The notes under the pieces are model-generated. The model was not told the origin of the DNA. It did not search any database and saw nothing but the letters and a program-made list of their open reading frames with translations. A program made the position numbers and the translations under genes. DNA of 5,346 bases from Balneolaceae bacterium (GTDB taxonomy: Bacteria > Bacteroidota > Rhodothermia > Balneolales > Balneolaceae): NCBI GenBank assembly GCA_007118525.1, contig SKRK01000309.1, positions 1-5,346 of the forward strand, given 5' to 3'. Positions 5,300 through 5,346 of the stretch are shown here, piece by piece (the stretch's first letter is position 1; each line of letters starts with the position of its first letter).

Positions 5300-5317
5300 C
5301 CGCTTACATTTGAGCGG
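5300..5317. repeat. Inverted repeat CCGCTT-N6-GAGCGG
   Basis: CCGCT (5300-5304) pairs perfectly with AGCGG (5313-5317), and T5305/G5312 add a wobble pair in top-strand RNA, leaving the loop ACATTT. This is the most GC-rich stem in the tail of the window. It is followed by TCTATCAATC rather than a T-run, so terminator function is doubtful. It may belong to the 3' region of a convergent gene outside the window. Confidence 0.4.
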
Positions 5318-5346
5318 TCTATCAATCTGTCGATGGTGTAGGGTAC

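Noticed and set aside
5281..5346. Bottom-strand partial coding region at the window end
   Set aside because: Only 21 codons are visible and no family is recognised. It is mentioned as a possibility under the tail finding but not annotated.
1..5346. CRISPR arrays, tRNA or rRNA genes, insertion sequences
   Set aside because: No regularly spaced repeats, no cloverleaf-like segments, no conserved rRNA stretches and no transposase or integrase reading frames were seen on either strand.

Overview
The window looks like a chromosomal segment from a Bacteroidota or Balneolota/Rhodothermota-type bacterium. This is inferred from three things: a DUF5777-type beta-barrel protein, a sigma factor followed by an anti-sigma-like protein fused to an outer-membrane barrel, and the near absence of Shine-Dalgarno sequences. 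All recognised genes are on the + strand. No rRNA, tRNA, CRISPR array or transposase was seen.

Bases 1-975 hold the 3' end of a gene, possibly a YceI-like secreted protein, and 16 nt later a complete DUF5777-type secreted beta-barrel protein. The pair looks like the end of an operon.

Bases 976-2914 are an envelope-sensing regulatory pair. The intergenic region carries a long imperfect inverted repeat and a candidate ECF-type promoter. An ECF sigma factor with a probable TTG start follows. It overlaps by 11 nt a 423-residue protein with a cytoplasmic N-terminus, one inner-membrane helix, a ~155-residue periplasmic linker and a C-terminal outer-membrane barrel. This is the layout of the dual membrane-spanning anti-sigma (Dma) proteins described in Bacteroides. 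The barrel could sense outer-membrane state and control release of the sigma factor through one continuous polypeptide.

Bases 3151-3665 are a compact type II toxin-antitoxin pair: an antitoxin of the 'putative addiction module component' family and a RelE/ParE toxin, with a 4-nt ATGA overlap.

Bases 3666-5155 are a second, unrelated and more AT-rich toxin-antitoxin module. An AT-rich region with palindromic operator candidates precedes a 116-residue MqsR-like toxin with a GTG start. Then comes a 335-residue antitoxin that joins an MqsA-like N-terminus, lacking three of the four zinc cysteines, to an MqsA-type helix-turn-helix and a C-terminal Panacea/SocA-like domain. This is the most interesting part of the window. 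It looks like a toxin-first, self-repressing MqsRA-Panacea hybrid whose operator half-site (AACTA) differs from the classical MqsA half-site (AACCT).

Bases 5156-5346 hold no gene I can support. They contain two short perfect or near-perfect inverted repeats and a strikingly C-rich, G-poor top strand.
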